A stretch of 64,000 bases of DNA from Tenacibaculum todarodis (GTDB lineage Bacteria > Bacteroidota > Bacteroidia > Flavobacteriales > Flavobacteriaceae), in contig NZ_CP018155.1 of NCBI RefSeq assembly GCF_001889045.1, forward strand, positions 925,001-989,000, given 5' to 3'. Below the pieces are notes generated by a model that saw only the letters and a program-made list of their open reading frames with translations, did not search any database and was not told the origin of the DNA. A program made the position numbers and the translations under genes. Positions 36,342 to 43,572 of this stretch are shown piece after piece; position 1 is the stretch's first letter; the number at the start of each line of letters is the position of its first letter.

Positions 36342-37064
36342 TTATAAACTATTCCAGTTTTTAAACTTGACGGATTGCCTGTTAGATACTTCTACTTTTT
36401 CTCCAGTAGTTAATATAATTTGTAATTTATTATTAAAGTATGGATGAATCTCTTTGATGTAATTAATATTAATAATTTGACTGCGATTAACCCGAAAAAA
36501 CACTTTAGGGTCTAATTTCTCTGCTAATAAATTTAAAGAACGTTTTATCATCGCTTTATCTGAACCGAAATAAAGACGTGCATAATTTTCTAACGATTCA
36601 ATAAAATGAATATCTGTAAGTGGAATAAAATGACATTTTTCACCATCTTTTATAAATATCTTTTGATGCATTGGTAAGGCAGTAGGCTCTAATTTTACTC
36701 TTTTAGATAGTTCTAGCTTTACTTTTTCAATAGTTTTAGAAAAACGTTCGTCTCTTAAAGGCTTTACCAAATAATCTAAAGCATTCATCTCAAAAGCTTT
36801 TACAGCGTATTGATCATAAGCAGTTGTAAAAATAACGTCTGGGACATTTGTTAATTCTTCCAATAAATCAAAACCAGATTTTCCAGGCATGTGAATATCT
36901 AAAAATAAAATATCGGGTTTTAATTCTTCAATTAAAGTTATGGCTTCATCTACATGACTAGCTTCTCCAATAATTTCAAACTCTTGATGTTTTTCTAATC
37001 CGCGTTTTACTTCTTCTCTCGCTAAACGTTCATCATCAATGATTATGGTTTTATATCTTTTCAT
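36342..37064 (-). CDS. LytTR-type response regulator
   Basis: 240 residues. Receiver domain: TIIIDDERLAREE, phospho-acceptor Asp in DILFLDIHMPG, TTAYDQYAVKAF, DYLVKPL. The C-terminal LytTR DNA-binding domain (about 135-240) includes HFIPLTDIHFIESLENYARLYF and FFRVNRSQIINI. Its start overlaps the LytS kinase gene by 14 bases. It is the natural candidate to bind the three ACGT-CC-TGTAC promoter modules of island 2, including its own operon. Confidence 0.93.
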   Translation of the reverse strand: MKRYKTIIIDDERLAREEVKRGLEKHQEFEIIGEASHVDEAITLIEELKPDILFLDIHMPGKSGFDLLEELTNVPDVIFTTAYDQYAVKAFEMNALDYLVKPLRDERFSKTIEKVKLELSKRVKLEPTALPMHQKIFIKDGEKCHFIPLTDIHFIESLENYARLYFGSDKAMIKRSLNLLAEKLDPKVFFRVNRSQIININYIKEIHPYFNNKLQIILTTGEKVEVSNRQSVKFKNWNSL

Positions 37065-38130
37065 CTTCTATATGCATTGGAATTATTATTTCTGCAACTA
37101 CACAGTCATTTTCTTTAGCTGTTAAACTAAAACTAGCGTTATTTTTATATTGAATTTCTAGGCGTTTTTTTAAATTTTTTAAACCTAATCCAACATTTTT
37201 ATGTTGATTAATTACTCCAGGATTCTCAACTTTAATATGAATATTGCTATCGCTCTTTTTAATTGTCAAGAAAACAACACCTCCTCCAACTTTTAAGTCA
37301 ATGCCATGTTTTATAGCGTTTTCTATCAATAACTGAATACTTAAAGTAGGAACCTTATAATTCATTACTTCTTCTTTAATATTAATTTTTAACTGAAGTC
37401 GTTCTTCAAAACGCATCTTTTCTAATTCAATGTAATCATAAACCAAAGACAATTCATTTTTAATAGGTATTAAATCTTTGTCTTTTTCATATAATGAAGA
37501 ACGCAACAAATCCGATAATAAATCAATAGCTCTTCTTGCAACATTTGGATTTTCAATTACTAATGACTTGATAGAGTTTAGGGAATTGAATAAGAAATGA
37601 GGATTTAATTGAGCCGATAAATTATCTAATTGTGCTTTTTTCACTATTAACGACAATTCAGCGTTCTCTTTTGCTGTTACCACTTCTTTTTGATAATAAT
37701 GATACAAGTGATATGCCAATAACCAAATTGACATTAATCGAAGTCCAGTAAGTAATATGGGATCCCAGTAAATAATTGATTCTAAGAAATCAACATTCTT
37801 AATTACAAAAAGTGTTCTGAAAGCATACCACTTTAAGTTATTTATTAATACATATAAGACAGCTAATAAAAGTATCGTTGGCACTAACCGGATTAGTAAT
37901 TTTTTTATGGATAAACTACTCCATTTTGCTTTCAAAGCAAATCTTCTGTATATATGTGTTAAAAATATCCCTATTGAAATGTCTAATATATAATTTAACA
38001 AAGTATATAAAACACCGTAATTATCTCTTGTATATACTGTATATGCCCAATAAATAGAAACGATGCCCCACCCTATTAATTGACATTTCCAATAAAGAGA
38101 TATCCTAGTATTATTTTTATTTAGATCCAT
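37051..38130 (-). CDS. LytS/YehU-type sensor histidine kinase
   Basis: About 360 residues from ATG 38130 (MDLNKNNTRISLYWK). The frame is open to 38223, but that stretch contains promoter copy C and would add a non-family N-terminus. Four or more membrane helices form the sensor, followed by the phospho-accepting His in QLNPHFLFNSLNSIKS and an ATPase with LLIENAIKHGI and VGLGLKNLKKRL. It pairs with the LytTR regulator. The ligand is unknown. Confidence 0.9.
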   Translation of the reverse strand: MDLNKNNTRISLYWKCQLIGWGIVSIYWAYTVYTRDNYGVLYTLLNYILDISIGIFLTHIYRRFALKAKWSSLSIKKLLIRLVPTILLLAVLYVLINNLKWYAFRTLFVIKNVDFLESIIYWDPILLTGLRLMSIWLLAYHLYHYYQKEVVTAKENAELSLIVKKAQLDNLSAQLNPHFLFNSLNSIKSLVIENPNVARRAIDLLSDLLRSSLYEKDKDLIPIKNELSLVYDYIELEKMRFEERLQLKINIKEEVMNYKVPTLSIQLLIENAIKHGIDLKVGGGVVFLTIKKSDSNIHIKVENPGVINQHKNVGLGLKNLKKRLEIQYKNNASFSLTAKENDCVVAEIIIPMHIEDEKI

Positions 38131-38137
38131 ACCTAAG

Positions 38138-38190
38138 CAAAGCAACGAAATACTTTTAAATAGTGAAAGAAAAAGTACAGGAACGTAAAA
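38138..38190 (-). promoter_or_regulatory. Shared island-2 promoter module, copy C (LytS/LytTR operon)
   Basis: Minus strand ACGTTCCTGTACTTTTTC then TTGCTTTG at 38145-38138, again 41 bases from the G of GTAC to the last G. The box lies only about 8 bp before the kinase ATG at 38130, so the mRNA would be leaderless or nearly so. Autoregulation is implied. Confidence 0.65.
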
Positions 38191-38376
38191 TATAAGGCCT
38201 GAATGTTCTTTTTTTTGTATCATTCGGATGCTTATAGAATATGATTACAATCAAAGATTGTAAACTGATAAAAATTAATTTTTATTATTAATAAAGTTAA
38301 ACAAAAGAAAGAATAATCTTACATCTTTACTCCATATAACTGCTCTACAAATACTGATTTTACTAAGGTTATTACT

Positions 38377-38394
38377 TTCTGTATTGGGAAGTAA
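38377..38394 (+). repeat. att site, copy 3 (right end of island 2)
   Basis: TTCTGTATTGGGAAGTAA encodes FCIGK-stop, same orientation as mnmE, two synonymous differences from copy 1. Identity to the mnmE end extends a few bases past the stop (20 of 23 at 38376-38398). A terminator and the convergent slipin gene follow, probably the original downstream neighbourhood of mnmE. Confidence 0.82.
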
Positions 38395-38409
38395 GTATAA
38401 TAACAAAAA

Positions 38410-38432
38410 AGGCTGCCAAAAATTGACAACCT
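38410..38432 (-). terminator. Terminator of the slipin gene
   Basis: AGGCTGCCAA / TTGACAACCT pair with two wobble pairs in the minus-strand RNA, and the A-run at 38405-38410 gives its U-tract. Confidence 0.65.
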
Positions 38433-38437
38433 TTTTC

Positions 38438-39538
38438 TTATTTATTCACAGCAAAAATTTCTTTTAACTGCTTTACCATATTTCCGTTACCAGAAACAGT
38501 AATCTCACCGATTTTATCGGCAATTTTCTCTACATACTCCATTTCTTTTAATTTGAACAACATTTCATTGTCTTCCATTAATTTGGCAGTATTTAACAAA
38601 CTTCTTGTAGAAGCTGTTTCTTCTCTTCTGGTAATTATGTTCGCTTGCGCTCTTTTTTGTGCAACTAAAACTTGATTCATAATTTCTTTCATTTCTCCAG
38701 TTAAAATTACATCTCTAATTCCGCAGTTTAAAACCTGTACACCTAATTGAGCTGTATTTTTAGATACTTGATCAAATACTGCTGTTGCAATATTTTCTTT
38801 TTTCTCCAACAATTCATCCAATGTATAACCGCCAACATAAGTTCTTAAAGCTAATTGCATTAAAATGTATAATTGCTTTTCATAATCTTTGTTACCTAAC
38901 AATGCTTTTTCAATATCTACTACTTTATACTGTGTATAAAAATTGATTCTTAAAGTAGCTTTGTCTTTAGTTAACAATTCTTGACCAGCAATTTCTAATT
39001 GCAATTGTCTCATATCTGCTTTTGCAATTTTGATAGTTGTATCGTTTCTCCAAAATCTATAGGTTCCTCCAGTTAAGGTTTTTGTATAGACATCATCTAC
39101 CAATAAAACAGCTTTTTCATAAGCAGCAACTTCAAAGACTCTAATGTATTTAGATAATTCGTAATTACTGAATAAAGCTTTTTCTATATTCTCTGTAATA
39201 TAGATTTTGCTTCTATCTACTTTTTGAAAAACTCTGTCTACAAAACCTTTCCAGTAAAAATACCTTCCTGATTGTAATACATTTTTAAAGTTGCTATTTT
39301 CATACACCAAAACCAACTCATTATCTTTTACCTCTACAATTTCAAGCATATCAGCTAAAACTTTATCTTTTAATAGAATTTCATTCGCTACAGATGCATA
39401 AAACTCTTTTGTTAAATCATAAACTATTACATTTTGATTTAAAAATAACCAATGAGTTCCTTGAGTAATTACTTTTTGGTAATCACCATTTTTAAAAACC
39501 AATCCTACTTTTCCGGTATTAATTCTTATTCTTTTCAT
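38438..39538 (-). CDS. Slipin / SPFH-domain (band 7) protein
   Basis: 366 residues. It starts RIRINTGKVGLVFKNGDYQKVITQGTHWLF. The SPFH core lies at about 170-290 (ISRKTL-like TKDKATLRINFYTQYKVVD, RTYVGGYTLDELLEKKENIATAVFDQV, LGVQVLNCGIRDVIL), and the Ala/Glu-rich coiled tail (AQKRAQANIITRREETAS) drives oligomerisation. There is no obvious N-terminal membrane anchor. Slipins are recurrent members of bacterial RtcB RNA-repair operons. This one is downstream of a tRNA-Tyr-like gene and tRNA-like pieces and shares their promoter. Confidence 0.88.
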   Translation of the reverse strand: MKRIRINTGKVGLVFKNGDYQKVITQGTHWLFLNQNVIVYDLTKEFYASVANEILLKDKVLADMLEIVEVKDNELVLVYENSNFKNVLQSGRYFYWKGFVDRVFQKVDRSKIYITENIEKALFSNYELSKYIRVFEVAAYEKAVLLVDDVYTKTLTGGTYRFWRNDTTIKIAKADMRQLQLEIAGQELLTKDKATLRINFYTQYKVVDIEKALLGNKDYEKQLYILMQLALRTYVGGYTLDELLEKKENIATAVFDQVSKNTAQLGVQVLNCGIRDVILTGEMKEIMNQVLVAQKRAQANIITRREETASTRSLLNTAKLMEDNEMLFKLKEMEYVEKIADKIGEITVSGNGNMVKQLKEIFAVNK

Positions 39539-39597
39539 TTTTTTTAATTTTTTATTCTGAAAACTTTCTTTTTTTAATTTCAGAATGGTTCAACATA

Positions 39598-39770
39598 GAT
39601 TCCTGTTTTCACAGGAAAGACAATTTATAGGAAGCTTTAGATAAAAATCTAAAGAGCTTTTCCTTTTTTAACAATCTCTGTAACGGAGAAATATGTTCTT
39701 GATTCCCATTTTCATGGGAAAGACAATTTTTATGATACTTTAGTAAAACACTAAAGTGACTATTTTTTAT
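39598..39770. repeat. Two hairpin modules between slipin and the tRNA-like array
   Basis: GATTCCTGTTTTCACAGGAA at 39598 and GATTCCCATTTTCATGGGAA at 39701 each end in AGACAA. Each is followed within about 25 bases by a second hairpin (CTTTAGAT-AAAA-ATCTAAAG; CTTTAG-TAAAACA-CTAAAG). The same two-hairpin arrangement recurs at 43759-43820. They belong to the dispersed family seen at 120-184. Confidence 0.6.
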
Positions 39771-40018
39771 TTAAAAACGACACGTTAAAATCTCAACAAA
39801 TCACGAAAATTAACAATCTAAAAAAAGGCTATAATTTGTTTTGAAAAATGGGTTGAAATCTATAAAAGGAATCAACTGATTTGTAAAAATTTATTACTTT
39901 CTAATTTTAGAATTGAAAACTTCAAGTTCTTTTTTAAGTGTTCAATTAAGAACTCATTTAGAACGTATCGTTTTCTTTTTTTGGTCATCAGTTTTACAAG
40001 GTGATGAAACTTGGTTTG

Positions 40019-40183
40019 GATGAATTAACAGTTCATCGTTCTCTAGAGCCGAAATCTAGTGACCTACCAATTAGTCTATATCCAGAATTTCTGAATAGTG
40101 GGACTCGAACCCACACTTGAACTTCTATTGCATTAACCGGACTGTGCTATCACATAAAAAATGTGAGAAGGATTCGAACCTTC
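40019..40183 (-). ncRNA. Degenerate tRNA-like segments in the slipin transcript
   Basis: On the minus strand there are two perfect T-arm signatures: GAAGG-TTCGAAT-CCTTC (plus 40167-40183) and GTGGG-TTCGAGT-CCCAC (40098-40114). A third unit has a D-arm (GAC-TAATTGGTAG-GTC), an anticodon arm (CTAGA-TTTCGGC-TCTAG, 40043-40059) and a T-arm-like GATGAA-CTGTTAA-TTCATC (40019-40037). None forms a full standard tRNA. Such tRNA-like RNAs fit an RNA-repair locus. Confidence 0.6.
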
Positions 40184-40323
40184 GTACATAGAATTGTGGA
40201 ATTTCTTCTGGCGGAAATCCTAAAAACCTTCAAGACGAGTTGTATATAAAAATCGAATACAAATACTGTACGAAATTATACAATGGTGCTATACAGAAAC
40301 ACACAACAAGACTTGCTTGATGT

Positions 40324-40406
40324 GGAAGTAGTAGGACTCGAACCTACACGTTCTTAACGAAATCAGAGTTACAGTCTGACGAGCCAACCAATTGCTCAAC
40401 ACTTCC
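40324..40406 (-). tRNA. tRNA-Tyr(GUA)-like gene with a long variable arm
   Basis: An 83-nt minus-strand sequence folds as a class II tRNA: acceptor GGAAGTG/TACTTCC (last pair G-U), D-arm GAGC...GCTC with GG in the loop, anticodon stem TCAGA/TCTGA with loop CTGTAAC (anticodon GUA), variable arm with CGTT/AACG, T-arm GTAGG-TTCGAGT-CCTAC. The discriminator is A; no CCA is encoded. The D-arm and acceptor differ from those usual for bacterial tRNA-Tyr. It lies inside the RNA-repair locus, so it may be a specialised or decoy tRNA. Confidence 0.8.
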
Positions 40407-40432
40407 TTTTATTTTAATAAACTTTTAATTAA

Positions 40433-40460
40433 CCTCACTTTACTCCTTGTTAAAGTGAGG
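40433..40460. terminator. Hairpin between the TPR gene and the tRNA-Tyr-like gene
   Basis: CCTCACTTTA / TAAAGTGAGG, a perfect 10-bp stem with an 8-base loop. There is only a weak U-tract on the minus strand (TTAATTAAAAG), so on that strand it may instead be a processing or pause structure ahead of the tRNA-like gene. A T-run at 40472 on the plus strand is stronger but no plus-strand gene precedes it. Confidence 0.45.
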
Positions 40461-40522
40461 TACTTCTCTACTTTTTTTTGCAATTTTCCCACATTTCTAC
40501 GTGATCTTTTTCATAATTACTC

Positions 40523-40561
40523 TGCAAATATTATATGCTATTACGCAATCTATTTACGTAG
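40523..40561 (-). promoter_or_regulatory. Shared repair-locus promoter module, tRNA/slipin unit
   Basis: 39 bases matching 46112-46150 at about 30 positions without gaps. It contains the dyad TACGCAA-TCTAT-TTACGTA (plus 40542-40560) and ends on the minus strand in AATATTTGCA, close to a TAnnTTTG box. It lies between the TPR gene stop and the tRNA-Tyr-like gene, so it should drive the tRNA-like/slipin transcript. The likely binder is the WYL protein encoded at 46188. Confidence 0.68.
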
Positions 40562-40566
40562 ATAAA

Positions 40567-41094
40567 TTATTTTTTACTTTTTTTATCTTTTTTCTTCGAT
40601 TTAGGTTTCTTTTTCTTCGGAAGTTTGCCTTTAATTCTACTTCTCTCTTCATTTACTGTATGCATAAACTCAGAATTAAAAGTGAACTCTTTTGCTAACT
40701 TTACAAAAGACAATGCTTTTTTATATTGTTTTAATTGCTCAAATAAAATTGCTTTTTTAAAATATAAAACTGCTTTGTCTGACCCTTTTACTGTAATAGC
40801 AAAATCTATAAAATCTTCTGCTTCTTTATAATCTTCGTTCCACAATAACACATTTATATAGTGTGAATAGACTTCAAATGCGTGAACATTTTCTGCTAAA
40901 GCTTCTTTGTAATACATAATTGCATCATCATATTTAAAAAGCTTTTCTGCATGAACTCTTCCCATTAACGTTAAAGCCATTGTATTTTTATCGTCATAAG
41001 ACAACGCATAATTTAAAGCTTCCATTACTTCTTCTAAATCGTAAGGATAATTTTCTAATGCTTTAAAAACATAATTGTTTACTAATGTTCCCAT
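40567..41094 (-). CDS. TPR protein of the RtcB2/PrfH operon
   Basis: 175 residues from ATG 41094 (MGTLVNNYVFKALENY), 4 bp after the PrfH stop. The frame is open a little further upstream into prfH. About four tetratricopeptide-like helical pairs (DDKNTMALTLMGRVHAEKLFKYDDAIMYYKEAL, VYSHYINVLLWNEDYKEAEDFID) are followed by a very basic Lys-rich tail (KLPKKKKPKSKKKDKKSKK). The tail suggests RNA or ribosome binding. Probably an adaptor for the ribosome-repair pair encoded just upstream. Confidence 0.75.
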   Translation of the reverse strand: MGTLVNNYVFKALENYPYDLEEVMEALNYALSYDDKNTMALTLMGRVHAEKLFKYDDAIMYYKEALAENVHAFEVYSHYINVLLWNEDYKEAEDFIDFAITVKGSDKAVLYFKKAILFEQLKQYKKALSFVKLAKEFTFNSEFMHTVNEERSRIKGKLPKKKKPKSKKKDKKSKK

Positions 41095-41098
41095 ATTA

Positions 41099-41788
41099 TT
41101 ATAATTGTTTACGTAAATCATTCTTTAAGTGGTTTCTCTTGTTTTTAAATGATTTAACTTTCTTTTTTTGTTTAAAATCTGTTCCTGTAAAAACTCTAAT
41201 CGGATTTCCTCTTTCTACGGTTTTATGATTCATCCATTGGTTTTCTAATTGTATTTTTGATTGCTCCATATTAAAATTACTTACTTTTTCTTGTAATCGT
41301 TTTATAGCAATCTTTTTATTTTGATGTTGAGATCTACTATCCATTACCAAAACTTGCAGTCCTGTTTTTGTATGTTTTGCTCTTACAGCAGAACTTACTT
41401 TATTTACGTGCTGACCGCCAGCACCAGAACTTCTAATTGCCTGAAACTGAATCTCATTTTCTTTAATTGATAATGATTCATTACTTTCTACCTCAAAACA
41501 ACCTATAAACCAGTTTTTACGTTTGTTGTATTTTCTAAAAGTTGATGTTCCAATCCATTGAATAGTACCTAACCAATCTTTTAAAAAATCAGCAAGTTGG
41601 TTTCCTTTTAATTGTATACTTACAGATTGCACTGTGCCATTTTGGAGTCCGTTTTCTTTATGAAGAATTAAATACGCAACCTTGTTGTTTATCAATTCTT
41701 TTAAGAATATTTTTAGCACTTTAGCAACTACAAAAGCACATTCTGTGGGTCCTGTTCCTGCTGATATTTGTATTATTTTTGTTTCCAT
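41099..41788 (-). CDS. prfH: Peptide chain release factor homologue PrfH
   Basis: 229 residues. Keeps the catalytic GGQ motif in RSSGAGGQHVNKVSSAVRAKHTKTGL and the basic C-terminus (MDSRSQHQNKKIAIKRLQEKV). It lacks the N-terminal codon-recognition domains of RF1/RF2, being much shorter, and carries its own N-terminal extension. PrfH is reported to rescue ribosomes damaged in the 16S rRNA decoding centre by releasing the nascent chain, so that RtcB2 can reseal the RNA. It starts 2 bp after the rtcB2 stop, as expected of that pair. Confidence 0.92.
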   Translation of the reverse strand: METKIIQISAGTGPTECAFVVAKVLKIFLKELINNKVAYLILHKENGLQNGTVQSVSIQLKGNQLADFLKDWLGTIQWIGTSTFRKYNKRKNWFIGCFEVESNESLSIKENEIQFQAIRSSGAGGQHVNKVSSAVRAKHTKTGLQVLVMDSRSQHQNKKIAIKRLQEKVSNFNMEQSKIQLENQWMNHKTVERGNPIRVFTGTDFKQKKKVKSFKNKRNHLKNDLRKQL

Positions 41789-41790
41789 AA

Positions 41791-43182
41791 TTATTTATCC
41801 ATTCTAACAATCTTTGGTGTAAATGTTCCTAATACTTCGACCAATTCTTGTTGATTTGCCATCACTTTTTTAATGTCTTTGTAAGCCATTGGTGCTTCGT
41901 CAATTCCGCCACCAATAAGCGTTACATCGTTCATTTTTAACTGATGCTTGATATCACTTTTCGTGAATTTTTCTTTACACTTTTTACGCGAATGTTTTCT
42001 ACCTGCTCCGTGAGAAGCCGACTGTAAACTCGCCGTGTTACCCAAACCGCGAACTATAAATCCTGGTGCCGTCATAGAACCTGGAATGATGCCCAACTCG
42101 TCTTTTTTAGCTGGCGTTGCTCCTTTTCTATGCACAATACATTCGTTGCCATTTACAGTTTCTTTCCAAGCAAAATTGTGATGATTCTCAATTTTTGCAA
42201 TGGGTTTTGCTCCTATTAATTTTGCAATTCGATCGTGAATATTATCGTGACATGCTTTTGCATAATCGCCAGCTAAATTCATAGCCAACCAATATTCTTG
42301 TCCGTCATGAGAATTCATATCTAACCATGCTAAATGCTGTACATTTTTTGGTAAATGACATTGTTTTGTTGCCAAATAGGTATAATGTTTTGCAATGTTT
42401 GCACCTAATCCTCTTGAGCCACTGTGCGATAAAACGCCAATGTATTCACCTATTTTTAATCCGAATTCGTTGTTATCTTCTGTAATAGAAACGGTACCAA
42501 ATTCTACAAAATGATTTCCTCCTCCAGATGTTCCTAATTGCTTGTACGCTTTGTCTTTTAAGCGTTTTATTAACGGAATATCTGTAAATTCATCTCTATA
42601 AAATATTTCGTGATCTTGTTTTTTGTCATGCGTTTCTCGCATTCCGAATTTTGTGTGATTCTTTAAAATATTTTCATATTGATGTTGTTTTCCTTTTAGA
42701 AAAGAAACCGGAATTGGATATATAGTTAAACACATTCTGCAACCAATATCTACACCTACTCCATACGGAATTACTGCATTTTCTGTGGCTAAAACGCCGC
42801 CAATTGGTAAACCGTAACCATAATGTGCGTCTGGCATTAATGAGCCTTGCACTGCTATCGGTAACTTTAAAGCGTCGTACAACTGAAACTTTGCTTGTTC
42901 GTCTATTTCGTTTTCTCCATAAATTGAAAACGGAACGCGCGTATTTCTTAATTGATGCATTTTTACTTCGACTGGCTTTACCAAACCTTCTGCAACTTTT
43001 CCCCAAATAGCATTTCCTTGAAACTTTTCTGGATGCTGTAGCACCTCTTTTGCTTCTTCTAAAATGCGTTCTTTCTTTTCTCTTTTTCTGTATCGGTTTA
43101 TTTGCCCTAAAGCAATATTGATACTATTGTTCTTTGGAAAGCCTAATTTTATTAGGTCTTTTCCTTTTAATTTATTTCCCAT
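41791..43182 (-). CDS. rtcB: RNA 3'-phosphate ligase RtcB (RtcB2 type, PrfH-linked)
   Basis: 463 residues. Mn2+/GTP-dependent ligase joining 2',3'-cyclic or 3'-phosphate to 5'-OH RNA ends. Metal and catalytic residues are present: MPDAHYGYGLPIGGVLA, VGVDIGCRM (metal-binding Cys), GTSGGGNHFVEFG, VLSHSGSRGLG, and SHGAGRKHSR with the guanylylated His. Its tight coupling to prfH marks it as the ribosome-repair paralogue. It differs clearly from the other RtcB encoded at 44604. A leader of over 350 bp precedes it. Confidence 0.93.
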   Translation of the reverse strand: MGNKLKGKDLIKLGFPKNNSINIALGQINRYRKREKKERILEEAKEVLQHPEKFQGNAIWGKVAEGLVKPVEVKMHQLRNTRVPFSIYGENEIDEQAKFQLYDALKLPIAVQGSLMPDAHYGYGLPIGGVLATENAVIPYGVGVDIGCRMCLTIYPIPVSFLKGKQHQYENILKNHTKFGMRETHDKKQDHEIFYRDEFTDIPLIKRLKDKAYKQLGTSGGGNHFVEFGTVSITEDNNEFGLKIGEYIGVLSHSGSRGLGANIAKHYTYLATKQCHLPKNVQHLAWLDMNSHDGQEYWLAMNLAGDYAKACHDNIHDRIAKLIGAKPIAKIENHHNFAWKETVNGNECIVHRKGATPAKKDELGIIPGSMTAPGFIVRGLGNTASLQSASHGAGRKHSRKKCKEKFTKSDIKHQLKMNDVTLIGGGIDEAPMAYKDIKKVMANQQELVEVLGTFTPKIVRMDK

Positions 43183-43207
43183 GATTTTAAATTGAGATGT
43201 ATAATTC

Positions 43208-43237
43208 TATAGAATTCAACTTTTGGTTGATTCTATA
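43208..43237 (-). promoter_or_regulatory. Hairpin in the rtcB2 leader
   Basis: TATAGAATTCAAC / GTTGATTCTATA (one bulge) around a short loop, 26-55 bp before the rtcB2 ATG. The rest of 43240-43325 holds a dispersed TCATTCCGAACTTGATTCGG-type repeat. The hairpin could affect translation or RNA stability. Confidence 0.4.
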
Positions 43238-43329
43238 ACTCTTAATTTTTACTTCGGAAAATTTTTGGTTCCGAATCAAGTTCGGAATGACAATTTTAAA
43301 GGAATACTTTTTTAAAAATGACCATAAAA

Positions 43330-43359
43330 AAAGTCCGAAATTTTACAACTTCGGACTTT
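43330..43359 (-). terminator. Strong intrinsic terminator upstream of rtcB2
   Basis: AAAGTCCGAA / TTCGGACTTT, a perfect 10-bp stem, with an A-run at 43326-43332 giving a U7 tract on the minus strand. It ends the short transcript started at about 43535 and would attenuate transcription into rtcB2. Confidence 0.8.
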
Positions 43360-43379
43360 TCATATATAATAGTTAATTG

Positions 43380-43466
43380 CTATTTGTAATTGTGAAAGTC
43401 GCGAAGTAAACAATAAAAAGAACCTGGTTCTCTTTGTATGTTTTTGTTTAATTGATAATTGAACAT
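43380..43466 (-). CDS. Possible 28-residue small protein or leader peptide
   Basis: ATG at 43466 to TAG at 43380; the product begins MFNYQLNKNIQREPGSF and ends LRDFHNYK. It lies within the candidate small transcript ahead of rtcB2. No family is recognised and there is no Shine-Dalgarno (normal in this phylum). Such a short ORF could arise by chance; its place between a promoter and a terminator is the only support. Confidence 0.35.
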   Translation of the reverse strand: MFNYQLNKNIQREPGSFYCLLRDFHNYK

Positions 43467-43540
43467 TGTACTTCGTTTATTATGCTGAACTTGATTCAGT
43501 ATCTTGACTGTTCCAGCTATTTTGTTGCTTTATTGCGATG

Positions 43541-43572
43541 CAAACCTAAAACGTATTTTTGAATTACACAAA
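43541..43572 (-). promoter_or_regulatory. Consensus promoter upstream of rtcB2 (leader/small RNA)
   Basis: Minus strand TTTG (plus 43569-43572), a 20-base spacer, then TAGGTTTG (plus CAAACCTA 43541-43548). This fits the constitutive Bacteroidota promoter and lacks the dyad found at the other two repair-locus promoters. Confidence 0.7.

Larger units (their letters stand above)
27813..38394. mobile_element. Genomic island 2 (LytS/LytTR regulon; no integrase)
   Basis: About 10.6 kb between att copies 2 and 3, with every gene on the minus strand. Content: DUF4932-like lipoprotein, alpha/beta hydrolase, NAD(P)-binding protein, two CPBP proteases, GrpB, S15 peptidase, lipoprotein, LytTR regulator, LytS kinase. 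It has no recombinase of its own, so it fits a passive element flanked by att sites that could be moved by the integrase of island 1. It may also be an older island that lost its integrase. Confidence 0.68.
43330..43535 (-). ncRNA. Candidate small RNA (about 200 nt) ahead of rtcB2
   Basis: Bounded by a consensus promoter (43541-43572) and an intrinsic terminator (43330-43359) on the minus strand. It contains a TGCTGAACTTGATTCAG palindrome near its 5' end and a 28-codon ORF. It could be a stand-alone sRNA, an mRNA for a small protein, or an attenuated rtcB2 leader. Confidence 0.5.

Noticed and set aside
38131..38223. Longer N-terminus for the LytS kinase
   Set aside because: The stretch contains promoter copy C, which matches two other non-coding upstream regions; the added residues do not look like the family.
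30245..38223. Bacteriocin or lantipeptide biosynthesis cluster
   Set aside because: CPBP proteases and a LytTR system recall such clusters, but no precursor peptide, modification enzyme or dedicated peptidase-containing ABC exporter was seen in island 2.
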